NCBI GenBank assembly: GCA_934140155.1
Contig: CAKPBC010000004.1
Span: 141,476-205,475 of the forward strand
Direction: 5' to 3'
DNA from: an uncultured Bacilli bacterium
Lineage (GTDB): Bacteria > Bacillota_I > Bacilli_A > RFN20 > CAG-826
DNA length: 64,000 nt
The position numbers were made by a program, and so were the translations under genes. The notes below the pieces were generated by a model. The model was not told the DNA's origin. It made no database searches and was given only the letters and a program-made list of their open reading frames with translations. This document shows positions 8,045 to 17,720 of the stretch, one piece after another. How positions within the stretch are numbered: position 1 is the first letter of the stretch; each line of letters opens with the position of its first letter.

Positions 8045-9878
8045 AATTCACTTCCTCAATTCTTGTAATTTTTTGACCACTAATATCATCAAATAAATGA
8101 AGTTTCTCCATATTAACTTTTAATAATATTTTTGCTCCTGAACGAATCATATAATTATTAGGTACTTTAGCAATTAAATCAGAATTATCCATATCTGAAT
8201 GTACATAATAATCACTTCCAATGAGTTCAACAATTGTTGTGTTTGTTTGAATACAAGAAGATTCTTTTTCTCGTACAAGCGCTAAATCTTCAGGGCGAAT
8301 TCCCACTTTTACATGATGCGGTTCCTTTAAATATTTTTCATAAGCGCAAATAATTTCTTGAATTTTCGCTCTTTTTTCTTCCATAGTCGTAGGCGTTTTG
8401 TCTGTTACTTTAACCAAATTATCTTTATTTTGAGTGAATTCTTTAAAAGATTTAATCTTTTGTAGTTCTAAATCAATTACGCTATCTTCTTTATCACTTA
8501 ATATTTCAATAATTCTTTTAAGCACCTTTATCATTTTGATTTTAGCAAAATTACCTTTATTTGTTATATTATTTAATACATCAAGTTCATCTTGAATTTT
8601 TAAAGAAATATCTTCTAACAACAAATTATTGTTTAATGAAAGTAATTCTTTTTTAATGCTTTGTAATTCATTAAGTTCTTTATTTTTTATTCTTAAAAGA
8701 ATATCTTCTGCTTGTTCTTGAACTTTTTTACTTATAGGATGATGAATTCTTGCTAATAAACTCTTCCAATGTTTTATTTTTTGTTGATAAAACTCTTGGT
8801 GTTGGTCTTCAATTCTTTTTGAATATTCAAGTTTTGTACCATCATTTAAAGTAATTATTCCTTTATTATAAACACCGCTTAAAATATTCATAGCTGGCGC
8901 GCCAATAAATGTTGCAACAAATAAATTTTCAGGATTCATATAGATTTCTCTAGGAGAACCAATTTGTTGAATCCATCCTTTATTCATGACAACAATTTTT
9001 GTTGCCATAGTCATAGCTTCTGTTTGATCATGAGTAACATAAATCGTGGTTGCACCTACATTCTTATGAATTCGTACAATTTCACTTCGCATTGATACTC
9101 TTAATTTAGCATCCAAATTACTTAATGGTTCATCCATTAAAAAGAGTTTAGAATTTCTTACTAATGCTCTTCCTAAAGCAACACGTTGCATTTGCCCACC
9201 AGATAGTTCCTTAGGTTTACGATCTAAATAAGCACCTAAATCCAAGAAATTTGCGGCATTAAATACTTTTTCTTTAATTTCACTTTCTAAATACTTACGT
9301 AAGATATATACCGGTTCTGGATTATTTTCTAATTTGGTAATTTCTTTTTGTAATTTTTCTTTTTCTTTTAAATTTGCTCCATCTATTAAAGCAAGTTTGT
9401 TTTTCAACTCTTCAATTTTTTCATAATTAATTGCAAGAATCGGTTGTTTGGTTTTCTTATCTAATTTCGGTAATTTTTCTTTTTTTACTCTTAATCCATA
9501 ACTCATGTTTTCATAAACTGTCATATGCGGATATAGGGCATATGATTGGAAAACCATTGCAATCCCACGATCTTTACTTGGCAAATAATTAGCAAGTTGT
9601 TTATCAATATAAAGATATCCACTAGAAATTTCTTCTAAACCGGCAATCATTCTTAAAGTTGTGGATTTTCCACATCCAGATGGTCCAACTAAAACTATAA
9701 AGTCATGAGGATTAATTTCAAGATTAAAATTAAACACTGCTTGAACTTTATTTGGATAAACCTTATTAATTCCTTGCAACGATACAAAACTTTTAATACT
9801 TTCATTTCGAAGCATTTTGTGATTATCTTTATATTGTTTTCTTGCTTCTTTTATCGTAATCTTTTTTTCATTTTTCAT
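8028..9878 (-). CDS. Sugar ABC transporter ATPase, UgpC/MsmK-type with large insertions
   Basis: Energises uptake of oligosaccharides by the neighbouring permeases. Walker A GPSGCGKST lies at about residues 65-73, Q-loop FQSYALYPHMT near 110, signature LSGGQMQRVALGRAL at 225, Walker B LFLMDEP at 246, H-loop THD. The C-terminal TOBE-type domain ends in VKVGIRPEDLALV. Normal MsmK is about 370 residues; this one has 616. One lysine-rich insertion (about 132-205) sits between Q-loop and signature, and a coiled-coil-rich one (about 375-515) splits the C-terminal domain. Mycoplasma UgpC-type ATPases are similarly long, which supports a Mollicutes-related host. Confidence 0.92.
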   Translation of the reverse strand: MKNEKKITIKEARKQYKDNHKMLRNESIKSFVSLQGINKVYPNKVQAVFNFNLEINPHDFIVLVGPSGCGKSTTLRMIAGLEEISSGYLYIDKQLANYLPSKDRGIAMVFQSYALYPHMTVYENMSYGLRVKKEKLPKLDKKTKQPILAINYEKIEELKNKLALIDGANLKEKEKLQKEITKLENNPEPVYILRKYLESEIKEKVFNAANFLDLGAYLDRKPKELSGGQMQRVALGRALVRNSKLFLMDEPLSNLDAKLRVSMRSEIVRIHKNVGATTIYVTHDQTEAMTMATKIVVMNKGWIQQIGSPREIYMNPENLFVATFIGAPAMNILSGVYNKGIITLNDGTKLEYSKRIEDQHQEFYQQKIKHWKSLLARIHHPISKKVQEQAEDILLRIKNKELNELQSIKKELLSLNNNLLLEDISLKIQDELDVLNNITNKGNFAKIKMIKVLKRIIEILSDKEDSVIDLELQKIKSFKEFTQNKDNLVKVTDKTPTTMEEKRAKIQEIICAYEKYLKEPHHVKVGIRPEDLALVREKESSCIQTNTTIVELIGSDYYVHSDMDNSDLIAKVPNNYMIRSGAKILLKVNMEKLHLFDDISGQKITRIEEVNYVDLL

Positions 9879-9890
9879 ACTTTTTCCTCA

Positions 9891-10757
9891 CTACCTTTTA
9901 ATACCTGTCATTGATACACCTTCAACTAAGCGATCTTGAATAATGCAATAAAGAATAAAAATCGGAATCATTGAAATTACTGAACAAGCTAGTTGAATAC
10001 CAACTTTGGTGTAAGACTGATTTCCTTCGATAACTTTAGAAAGTCCAACTGCTAGAGTCCACATTTTTTTATCTGCTTTACCAATTACTAATTCTGCCCA
10101 TTGCAAATCATTCCATGCTCCTAAAAAGCTAAATAATCCTTGCACTAAAAGCGCTGATTTTCCTAAAGGAAGAACAATAGTACGAAAAATACGGAAATTA
10201 CTTGCCCCATCCATCCGAGCATTTTCAATTAAGTCTTTAGGAATTCCTAAGAAAAACTGTCGTATTAAATAAAGACCATAAACTCCACATAATCCAGGTA
10301 ATATAAGTCCTAGCAATTTTTTATTTAGTCCCATTTGAATAATATTAGTAAATTGTGGAACTGTATTTACAATTCCTGGAACCGTCATAGTAGCAATTAA
10401 AAAACCAAATAACACATTAGAATATTTAAGATCCATAAATACAAATGCATATGCCGCTAAAGCAGCAATAGCTAGATATAAGAAAGTTGTAGCTAATGCC
10501 ACAATAAAACTATTAATTATCCAATTAAAAACAGGATATTCTTCACTTGAGAAAATAGAAATATAATTTTGAATTGTCCATGCTTTAAAATTAGTTGGAA
10601 AAAAGCTTCCAGGATAAAAACGTAGGTCATTAGCGTCTCTAAAAGAAGAGATTATCCCCCAAATTAAAGGGAAAAGTAAGATGAAACAAACAATGAACAA
10701 AACTAAAGAACTAAGATATTTTCCCAGATTCTTTGAACGCTTTAAATTGTTTTGCAT
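9891..10757 (-). CDS. Sugar ABC transporter permease, MalG/AraQ-type
   Basis: A 288-residue membrane protein with six predicted helices. The EAA loop that docks on the ATPase is present as NARMDGASNFRIFRTIVLPLGK (shown in two parts: ENARMDGASN, IVLPLGKSAL). It belongs to the CUT1 family of carbohydrate transporters. GGGAGG lies eight bases before the ATG. The start lies inside the end of the partner permease gene (47-base overlap). It forms the pore with the MalF-type protein. Confidence 0.92.
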   Translation of the reverse strand: MQNNLKRSKNLGKYLSSLVLFIVCFILLFPLIWGIISSFRDANDLRFYPGSFFPTNFKAWTIQNYISIFSSEEYPVFNWIINSFIVALATTFLYLAIAALAAYAFVFMDLKYSNVLFGFLIATMTVPGIVNTVPQFTNIIQMGLNKKLLGLILPGLCGVYGLYLIRQFFLGIPKDLIENARMDGASNFRIFRTIVLPLGKSALLVQGLFSFLGAWNDLQWAELVIGKADKKMWTLAVGLSKVIEGNQSYTKVGIQLACSVISMIPIFILYCIIQDRLVEGVSMTGIKR

Positions 10758-11709
10758 ACTTATTTCCTCCCTTTCTTTCTTTAGTAATTACCATTTGTAT
10801 AATTGAAATTATTGCTATGAAAACTCCTAAACAAATTGCCATTGCCGATGTCATTCCATATACCGCAAAGTTTGTTCCTTTAAGTTGATTTTGTATAACA
10901 TAAATTACCGTGTAAACAGAATTTTGCGGTTGTACATATGAACCCAAAATGTAGCATTGCCCATATAAATTCATATATCCACAAACAGTAGTAAATAAAC
11001 ATATAATCATTTGATTCTTAATTTGTGGGAATGTAACATCAAATTTTTGCCTAAATTTAGAGCAACCATCAATAGCACTTGCTTCATATAATGATTTGTC
11101 AACATTTTGCAAAGCCGCTGTAAATATAACAAAGTTTGTTCCTAATCCTCCCCATACGCAAAACAAAATAATAATTATCCAAACAGTTGTAGGATTTTGT
11201 AACCAGTTAATATTTATTTTTAGTAAGTTATTTATAAAACCATATTCATTATTAAACATATTTAGAAAAATGACACCAGTAGCCGTTATCGGAAAAATTC
11301 CTGGCAAATATATTATGGCGCGATAAATCTTATATCCTGGTGGTTTTCCATTAATTAATAACGCTAATCCAAGAGGAATTAAAATACAAAGTGGTACAAT
11401 TATTGCCGCGGCAATAATTGTATTTTTCATTCCGTTCCAGAAATCTTTATAATAAGATGTATTAGAATCAAAAAGTATTTTATAATAATTTAAAAATCCA
11501 CGCCAAGCAATGTCACTTGGATTAGCAATATTATATCGATATAATGACATAATGCACCCCTTAATAAAGGGGTACATAAAAAAGACAATGAATGAAATTA
11601 AGTATGGAGCCATAAACAAAATAGCAAGTCCATATTTTTTTAAAAAACTTGTCGTTTTGGATACTCGTTTTGTATATTCTTCAATGGTTGTTTTCTTTGA
11701 TGAAAACAT
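10711..11709 (-). CDS. Sugar ABC transporter permease, MalF/UgpA-type
   Basis: Second channel subunit of the CUT1 importer, about 332 residues with six helices. The EAA-type loop reads YEASAIDGCSKFRQKFDVTFP, with the conserved Gly. I start at ATG 11709 (MFSSKKTT), because GAGAGGA lies just upstream and this leaves two bases after the binding-protein stop. An earlier in-frame ATG would overlap that gene and lacks a ribosome site. The N-terminal cytoplasmic stretch is typical. Confidence 0.9.
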   Translation of the reverse strand: MFSSKKTTIEEYTKRVSKTTSFLKKYGLAILFMAPYLISFIVFFMYPFIKGCIMSLYRYNIANPSDIAWRGFLNYYKILFDSNTSYYKDFWNGMKNTIIAAAIIVPLCILIPLGLALLINGKPPGYKIYRAIIYLPGIFPITATGVIFLNMFNNEYGFINNLLKININWLQNPTTVWIIIILFCVWGGLGTNFVIFTAALQNVDKSLYEASAIDGCSKFRQKFDVTFPQIKNQMIICLFTTVCGYMNLYGQCYILGSYVQPQNSVYTVIYVIQNQLKGTNFAVYGMTSAMAICLGVFIAIISIIQMVITKERKGGNKYAKQFKAFKESGKIS

Positions 11710-11711
11710 AA

Positions 11712-13241
11712 TTACAAGTCCTCTCGATCTGAAATTCGAAGCATGCAATCTTGATAATTATTTTCTAAAATACTTGTAATAGTTTTACTTCTATAAGTTG
11801 AAGCCATTACTTGCTTAATAGCCACTTGGTAAGATTCATATATTTCATCATAATAAATAGTGGATGGTAAAATTTTATATTGCGTTGTACTTCCATAATA
11901 TTGAACATATTTTTTATAATATTGATTATTTAAGTATAAGTCATCAGAAGATTGCACAATCAAAGAAGCAGGAAGGTGTCCAGCTTGTGTCCATACATCT
12001 CCACAATTTTCTGCTAGATAATTAATAAATATAGCTGCTGCAATTCTTTCAGTTCTACTCTTACAAGTTTTTACAATTGTTGCAGTATGGGAATCACCAA
12101 AAATAGAATTTGCATAAGATTTGCTATTATCTAAAGCAAAAAGATTACCAAAATTCATGATGCCCATGTTTTTAAGACTACCGCCGTCAGCGGCATACAT
12201 GCTATCCATTAACGCTGTATCTTTATATCCGCTCCAAGCACCATCTAAATAGAAGGCAGACATTCCTGAATAGAATTCTGAAATACCAGCATCATAATTT
12301 AAATCCGGTTTACTTAGTGCATGACGATTTACACTTGTGTCTGTTGGCCAAAACCAATCTCTTAATATTTGTAAACCTTTTGCTACTTCTTCCGTATTAT
12401 AGGCAGGTTTACCTTCTTCATTAACTAACTCACCGCCATTTTGCAATGCTACTGTTTGGGATAAATAAGCATTCACCCACATATCACCAGAAGAAATAGG
12501 GAAAGGATAATATTGTCCTTCTAAATCTGGAACATATTTTCTCCACTTATAAACATCATCAGTAGAAACATTAGAAGAATTATTACCGCGTACCCATAAT
12601 TCTCCTTTTTCAGCTTTTTCCACTAAAGTATCACAAACATTCATAAGCTCAACATAATTTGTAGGAATAGCAATTTCATTTTTTTCTAAAATATCTTTTC
12701 TAACGAAAATCATTGTTGAATCAACAGAAATTGGAAGTCCATATAATTTATCATTTACAAAACATGCAGAAATTAAATTAGGTTCAAAATAAGAAGCATC
12801 AAAACCAATATTAGCTTTTTCTAAATATGTATCAATTGGTACTAAGATATCATTGTTTTCTAGTGCCGCAATCTTTTCACCATATCCATAAAAAATATCT
12901 GGTGCATTTTCTGGATCTTGTGTTACTGCTTGCGCTAAAGCTCCATAAATAGAATATCGCGATTCATGATAAGGTGTAACCTTAATTTGTCCTTTATATA
13001 TTTCATTAAACTTATTAATTATTTGATCTTGATATACGCTATCTGGATTAGTACAAACACTCCACATATTTAATTCGATATTATCAAAAACCACATTGCC
13101 ATTTTCATCATAAACAACATCATCAATTGAATCATCTTTCCACTCTTTAATTGTTGAGTTATTGCTAGTATTTCCATTACAGGAACTTAATAATAAGGAA
13201 GCTATTGAAAATAACATCCATTTCATAAAACCTTTTTTCAT
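11712..13241 (-). CDS. Extracellular sugar-binding lipoprotein (ABC importer)
   Basis: A 509-residue family 1 solute-binding protein. The start at 13241 (MKKGFMKW) has GGAGG nine bases upstream and gives a proper lipoprotein signal with lipobox LLSSC. The mature protein holds WSVCTNPDSVYQDQI, typical of the first beta strand and helix, and a long aromatic-rich ligand-binding region. It captures oligosaccharides outside and hands them to the two permeases encoded next. The gene lies between a GH43 lipoprotein and the permeases. Confidence 0.9.
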   Translation of the reverse strand: MKKGFMKWMLFSIASLLLSSCNGNTSNNSTIKEWKDDSIDDVVYDENGNVVFDNIELNMWSVCTNPDSVYQDQIINKFNEIYKGQIKVTPYHESRYSIYGALAQAVTQDPENAPDIFYGYGEKIAALENNDILVPIDTYLEKANIGFDASYFEPNLISACFVNDKLYGLPISVDSTMIFVRKDILEKNEIAIPTNYVELMNVCDTLVEKAEKGELWVRGNNSSNVSTDDVYKWRKYVPDLEGQYYPFPISSGDMWVNAYLSQTVALQNGGELVNEEGKPAYNTEEVAKGLQILRDWFWPTDTSVNRHALSKPDLNYDAGISEFYSGMSAFYLDGAWSGYKDTALMDSMYAADGGSLKNMGIMNFGNLFALDNSKSYANSIFGDSHTATIVKTCKSRTERIAAAIFINYLAENCGDVWTQAGHLPASLIVQSSDDLYLNNQYYKKYVQYYGSTTQYKILPSTIYYDEIYESYQVAIKQVMASTYRSKTITSILENNYQDCMLRISDREDL

Positions 13242-13245
13242 TATA

Positions 13246-14427
13246 TTATTCCTCCTTTTGATATATATACGGGCCTGGAATTTCTCCAAAATTAGGATAA
13301 GTATCCTTACAAATAGGGAATCCTTTTTCATTCCAGTAAATTCTATCGACATATAAAGTTCTAGTATTTTGTTCTACTGAATTTGATGCATTAGGATTAT
13401 AAGCATGATAAACAATCCAATCTAAGCCTTTATCATCTTGTACAATTGCGCAATGACCAGGTCCCATGCCTTTTTTTAGATGAGCTTTAATAACTGTTGA
13501 ACCACGATTAGGAGCATCGATTGCTCTTCCATTTTCACCTAGATAAGGACCATATATTGTTTTAGACCTTCCAACAACAACATGATAATCAGATTTCACA
13601 CCAGCACAACACGCACCAGTAGATAAATATAAATAGTAATAGCCATTTTTCTTTTGAATAAAGGAAGCTTCATAATTATCGTTATAAAATAAATTAAATC
13701 CAGCAATTTGGACTTTATTTTGGCTTTGGTTTTCTAGTCCGCCTTTTAAAGTTAAACCATCTTCACTTAATTCCATAATCCAAATGCCATCACCACTCCC
13801 CCAAACACACCATACATGCTCTTCTTCGCTAAAGACATAACAATCGATAGAGTTTTTAACACCAATCTCTTGCGAATCAAATAGTTTTCCATAATGTGTC
13901 CATGGGCCATATGGAGTAGGTGAGCTTGCTACACCTATTCCGGTATAGCCAGAATAATAACCGCCAGCACCCAGGGTGTAATAAAATACATACTGATTAT
14001 TTAATTTCACAACCGATGGTGCCCATACACCACCTTCACCATTATTCCAACCGATATATTGTTGATAATTCGGTGTATCTAAGAACACTGAACCACAATA
14101 TTCCCAACTTTGCATATTACGGCTTTTAAAAATTGGTCCTGGATCAAATCCATACCCTTTTTCGCCACGCGTACAATCAAGTTGTGTAGAATATAAATAA
14201 TAGTATCCATCATCTCCTCTTAAACAAAATGGGTCTGCTATTCCAACAAACTCGCTTTCGCCATTTGATTTTAAGAAGACACCTGGATTGGAAATCATAT
14301 TGTTATTATCACCTGCATCTTCATAAATATCTACTGAACTTAACGAACTAGAGGAATCGGATTTTCCACATGCCGTAAATAATAGAAGCATAAATATAAA
14401 AGTAAAAATATGAAATAATTTTTTCAT
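13246..14427 (-). CDS. GH43-family lipoprotein glycosidase (second of two)
   Basis: A 393-residue surface enzyme with lipobox LFTAC (Cys20). The GH43 first Asp lies in GIADPFCLRGDDGYYYLYST. GGVWAPSVVKLNNQYVFYYT holds the second-strand motif, and GPGHCAIVQD the conserved His. It is clearly a paralogue of the gene just upstream, with the same order of motifs, probably from tandem duplication. Such enzymes cut arabinan, xylan or arabinoxylan chains outside the cell. Its start codon shares one base with the stop of the paralogue (TAATG). Confidence 0.85.
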   Translation of the reverse strand: MKKLFHIFTFIFMLLLFTACGKSDSSSSLSSVDIYEDAGDNNNMISNPGVFLKSNGESEFVGIADPFCLRGDDGYYYLYSTQLDCTRGEKGYGFDPGPIFKSRNMQSWEYCGSVFLDTPNYQQYIGWNNGEGGVWAPSVVKLNNQYVFYYTLGAGGYYSGYTGIGVASSPTPYGPWTHYGKLFDSQEIGVKNSIDCYVFSEEEHVWCVWGSGDGIWIMELSEDGLTLKGGLENQSQNKVQIAGFNLFYNDNYEASFIQKKNGYYYLYLSTGACCAGVKSDYHVVVGRSKTIYGPYLGENGRAIDAPNRGSTVIKAHLKKGMGPGHCAIVQDDKGLDWIVYHAYNPNASNSVEQNTRTLYVDRIYWNEKGFPICKDTYPNFGEIPGPYIYQKEE

Positions 14428-15638
14428 TAATATAATTCCTCCTTCTTTTTATTTTTAAGAATTATTGTTGGTCCCAACTGTTCAGTGGAAGATGCAATTT
14501 TATCTTTTACATAAGGCATCAATGTTTTTTCATTCCATAAAAGTTTATCAATAAATAAAGTTCGGGCACTAGTATTTGAACTAGTTTGATCGTAACCATG
14601 ATAAACAATCCAATAATCTCCAATATCATCTAATACCACCGAACAATGACCTACCCCAGTAGCAAATTCGCGATTATTATCAACAACGATGTCTCCATCA
14701 CCAGGAGACATCATATCGTTGCCTAAGGAATCTTTAAAACCACCTAATAGCGATTTACTTTTTGCCACCACAACATGATACCCAGCATTAACTCCACCAT
14801 CCCAACCTCCAAGAGATAAGAAGAGATAATAATAGCCATCTTTTTTTACAATATGTGCGGCTTCAAAATTATCAATTGAACCTTGAACCCAGCCCCATCC
14901 AGCAATTTTATACATGTGTTCTTTGGCATAATCAATTCCACCATATAAATCAATTCCATCAGGAGACATTTCTGCCACATAGATTCCATCTCCACTTCCC
15001 CAAATCATCCAAACACTACCATCTTCGTCCACAAACACATCTTGATCAGATGAATTATAAACACCGATTTCATCACTATTAAATACTTTTCCATAATGTG
15101 TCCATGGACCATATGGCGTTGGCGATGTTGCAACTCCTATTCCTGGATTATAAGAAGACCCTGCACTTAATGTATAATAATAATTATATTGATTACCAAT
15201 TTTTACAACATTAGGTGCCCATACTCCTGGTACAACCCCAGAATATTGTTGTCCCCATTTTAAAGCATCATTATGTCCATCAAATACACTTCCAACATAA
15301 CTCCAATTTACTAGATCTAAACTTCTCCATATAGGGCCATAATCAAAGCGAAATCCATAATCATCGCCGCGAAAAACTGTTTCATTAGTAGAGTATAAAT
15401 AATAATACCCATCATCAGCTTTAAGGCAAAAGGGATCGGCGCAAGGGCCAAAGCCCTTTTCGCCTTTCCCTATATTAAATTTAATTGAATTTTTATAAAT
15501 AGTATTTGTATATTGGATATCTGGTGGATTTTCTATACTTTTGCTTATACTTTCTAAACTTATTCTACCACATGAACTGATCGAAAAAGTCATGAATGTG
15601 AGTAAGCTTAATAAAGATAATCTTTTGAAATTCAACAT
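14427..15638 (-). CDS. GH43-family lipoprotein glycosidase (first of two)
   Basis: A 403-residue lipoprotein with signal ending SISSC. Motifs match the downstream paralogue: CADPFCLKADDGYYYLYST with the catalytic base, PGVWAPNVVKIGNQYNYYYT, and GVGHCSVVLDD. ATG at 15638 is preferred to a GTG three codons earlier because AAGGTG then lies at good distance. It should act outside the cell on a xylan- or arabinan-like polymer. It ends one base into the next gene, so translation is coupled. Confidence 0.85.
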   Translation of the reverse strand: MLNFKRLSLLSLLTFMTFSISSCGRISLESISKSIENPPDIQYTNTIYKNSIKFNIGKGEKGFGPCADPFCLKADDGYYYLYSTNETVFRGDDYGFRFDYGPIWRSLDLVNWSYVGSVFDGHNDALKWGQQYSGVVPGVWAPNVVKIGNQYNYYYTLSAGSSYNPGIGVATSPTPYGPWTHYGKVFNSDEIGVYNSSDQDVFVDEDGSVWMIWGSGDGIYVAEMSPDGIDLYGGIDYAKEHMYKIAGWGWVQGSIDNFEAAHIVKKDGYYYLFLSLGGWDGGVNAGYHVVVAKSKSLLGGFKDSLGNDMMSPGDGDIVVDNNREFATGVGHCSVVLDDIGDYWIVYHGYDQTSSNTSARTLFIDKLLWNEKTLMPYVKDKIASSTEQLGPTIILKNKKKEELY

Positions 15639-15648
15639 ACCTTTCACC

Positions 15649-17709
15649 TTATTCTATTCCGTAAAATGTAACATTATTAAATGTTCCTGAAGCATAATTT
15701 GCTCCAAAGATAGGATGATAATCACCAATGTATGATGTAGTAACATTTAATACTTCTGCATTATTAAAATATAAAACTAATGAAGCACTATTACCATTAA
15801 TTGTTCTTACAATTTTGTAGTGTCCTTCAACAGTTGCACCGCTAGCGCGTGTTGCTTCATTTTGTGTTTCCCAATAAGTATGGCCTCCACCATTCCATTT
15901 AAAGATACGATAATCAAATGCTTCCGCACCATTATTTGTCATAGCAAATGAGTCAGAAACATAAGGACTTTCAATTCCAACTTGACGTAAAGCAACACCA
16001 ATACGATTGTTGTTATCATTTGCATTATCCGATCCAACATTACTTAAATCAAATTCAATAGCAAAGTTGCCTTTTAATAATGCTTTATCACCAATTGGCT
16101 TCACTGCGGCATTTTGGAAAGTATCTCCACCGCTAATCGAGAACTTAGAATCACTTTCAAAATTCACTCTTCCATTAGTGTCAGCATTAAAGAATACTTG
16201 TTTCATTGTTGGTAAATCTAGTTTAGCTGCAATTTGTGCATTATCTAAAGTAACTGACCAATCAGTAATATTAATTTGAGTGTCTTTTGCAATAATTGTA
16301 GGATAAGTATTTACATCATGGAATTTAGTGTTAGTTTCAAACCAATATAACTTATCATTTAATAAGTAATAAAAATTATCTCCATCTCTTAAGATTCCAA
16401 GTTTTAAATTAGTTGGATCCATAGTATTAATACCATTTGCTTGCCAAATCATTGATTGCGCTGTAATAGCGCCCCATCCATTTGGAACATCCATCATTAC
16501 AATTTTTTGTCCTTCTTTTGGTGAGAAGAAAAATGCTCTAGCGTTTCCATCTGAATCATCTGTTGCAGAACCAATGCCAAATCTCGCCCATCCATCATTT
16601 GAACTTCCAATCATTGAAACTGTTGCTTCGGCATAATACTTTGTTCCACTTGCATTAAACATAGCAAATGCATGTGGATTATCAGTGTCAGAAACAGCGG
16701 CAGTTTGTAGATATGCTTCTTCTTTATCGTTCATATGTGTATAGTCAACATTTTTTGTATATCCATCTTTATTAATTAGGAAATCTGGATTAATGGCGCT
16801 AATAGTTAATGTATCAAATACATCCTCTTTTGCTAAAGAACTTATTTTAATAGTTACTGTGCCATCTTTTAATACATTAACTTTTTTACCTTCAATTGAA
16901 ACAATATCATTATGATCACTAGTAATCTTCACATTTTCTTCTGCATCACTAGGTATAATTGTATAATCTAATTCAAATGAATCGCCTACATAATAAGATG
17001 TTTTTGTGTTATTTATTGTAATAGATTGTGGAGCGGCTTTTAACACTTCGATTGTTAATTCATCTTTGACATTTGCATCTATTTTTGAAATAACACTTAT
17101 TGTAGAAGATCCTTCTTTAAGAAGTTTTATTTTATTATCTTTTATTTCTAATACTTGAGGATTGCTAATTTCAACTTTAACATCCTTTCTGCATTCTACT
17201 GGAGTCACTACATAATTAAATTCAATTTCATCACCAACACGTCCCGAAGTAAAATCTTTATTTATTTTAATTTCTGTTGGTGCTTTTTTACTAACTTCAA
17301 AAGCAATCTTATCACTTATTTTATTATCTGTAGCGCTACTAACACTAATTTCTACCGAACCAACACTTAGGAATTTAACAAGCCCAGAAGTAGAAACTGT
17401 TGCTACTTTACTATCACTTGTTTTATACACTAATGATGTATCAGCATTATCTCCTGAAGTTGTTACTTTTGTATTGATTTGTACTGAATCTCCAACAAAG
17501 TATTTTGTTATATCATTAGTAATTTTAACATTTGTTACTTTAGATATTGACGTTGATATTGATGTTGATATTGATGTTGATGTTCCTACTGATGTAGAAA
17601 CTGAATTAGACGTTGAACCTGTTGATGGCTTAGAATCACACGAAGTTAAAACACTAGCCGCACCTAAAATCGTCCCTAAAATCGTCCCGAATAAAGCAAT
17701 TTTTTTCAT
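15649..17709 (-). CDS. Surface lipoprotein with three Ig-like (Big_2) repeats and a C-terminal glycan-binding-like region
   Basis: Signal peptide with lipobox VLTSC (Cys24), then a Ser/Thr-rich spacer coded by near-exact short repeats. Three BIG2-type repeats follow (about residues 58-140, 142-225, 226-305), each with a KYFVGDSVQI-like core and a VSTSGLVKFLSVG-like end. The last 370 residues match the gene upstream and resemble carbohydrate-binding jelly-roll folds (NDGWARFGIG, AFFFSPKEGQK). The position at the head of a polysaccharide operon suggests that it binds glycan at the cell surface. No catalytic motif is visible. The function is inferred. Confidence 0.7.
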   Translation of the reverse strand: MKKIALFGTILGTILGAASVLTSCDSKPSTGSTSNSVSTSVGTSTSISTSISTSISKVTNVKITNDITKYFVGDSVQINTKVTTSGDNADTSLVYKTSDSKVATVSTSGLVKFLSVGSVEISVSSATDNKISDKIAFEVSKKAPTEIKINKDFTSGRVGDEIEFNYVVTPVECRKDVKVEISNPQVLEIKDNKIKLLKEGSSTISVISKIDANVKDELTIEVLKAAPQSITINNTKTSYYVGDSFELDYTIIPSDAEENVKITSDHNDIVSIEGKKVNVLKDGTVTIKISSLAKEDVFDTLTISAINPDFLINKDGYTKNVDYTHMNDKEEAYLQTAAVSDTDNPHAFAMFNASGTKYYAEATVSMIGSSNDGWARFGIGSATDDSDGNARAFFFSPKEGQKIVMMDVPNGWGAITAQSMIWQANGINTMDPTNLKLGILRDGDNFYYLLNDKLYWFETNTKFHDVNTYPTIIAKDTQINITDWSVTLDNAQIAAKLDLPTMKQVFFNADTNGRVNFESDSKFSISGGDTFQNAAVKPIGDKALLKGNFAIEFDLSNVGSDNANDNNNRIGVALRQVGIESPYVSDSFAMTNNGAEAFDYRIFKWNGGGHTYWETQNEATRASGATVEGHYKIVRTINGNSASLVLYFNNAEVLNVTTSYIGDYHPIFGANYASGTFNNVTFYGIE

Positions 17710-17720
17710 TATTTTTCTCC

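Noticed and set aside
13162..13356. Plus-strand 64-codon frame near the GH43/binding-protein junction
   Set aside because: It lies over the ribosome site and signal peptide of the sugar-binding lipoprotein, and is a shadow.
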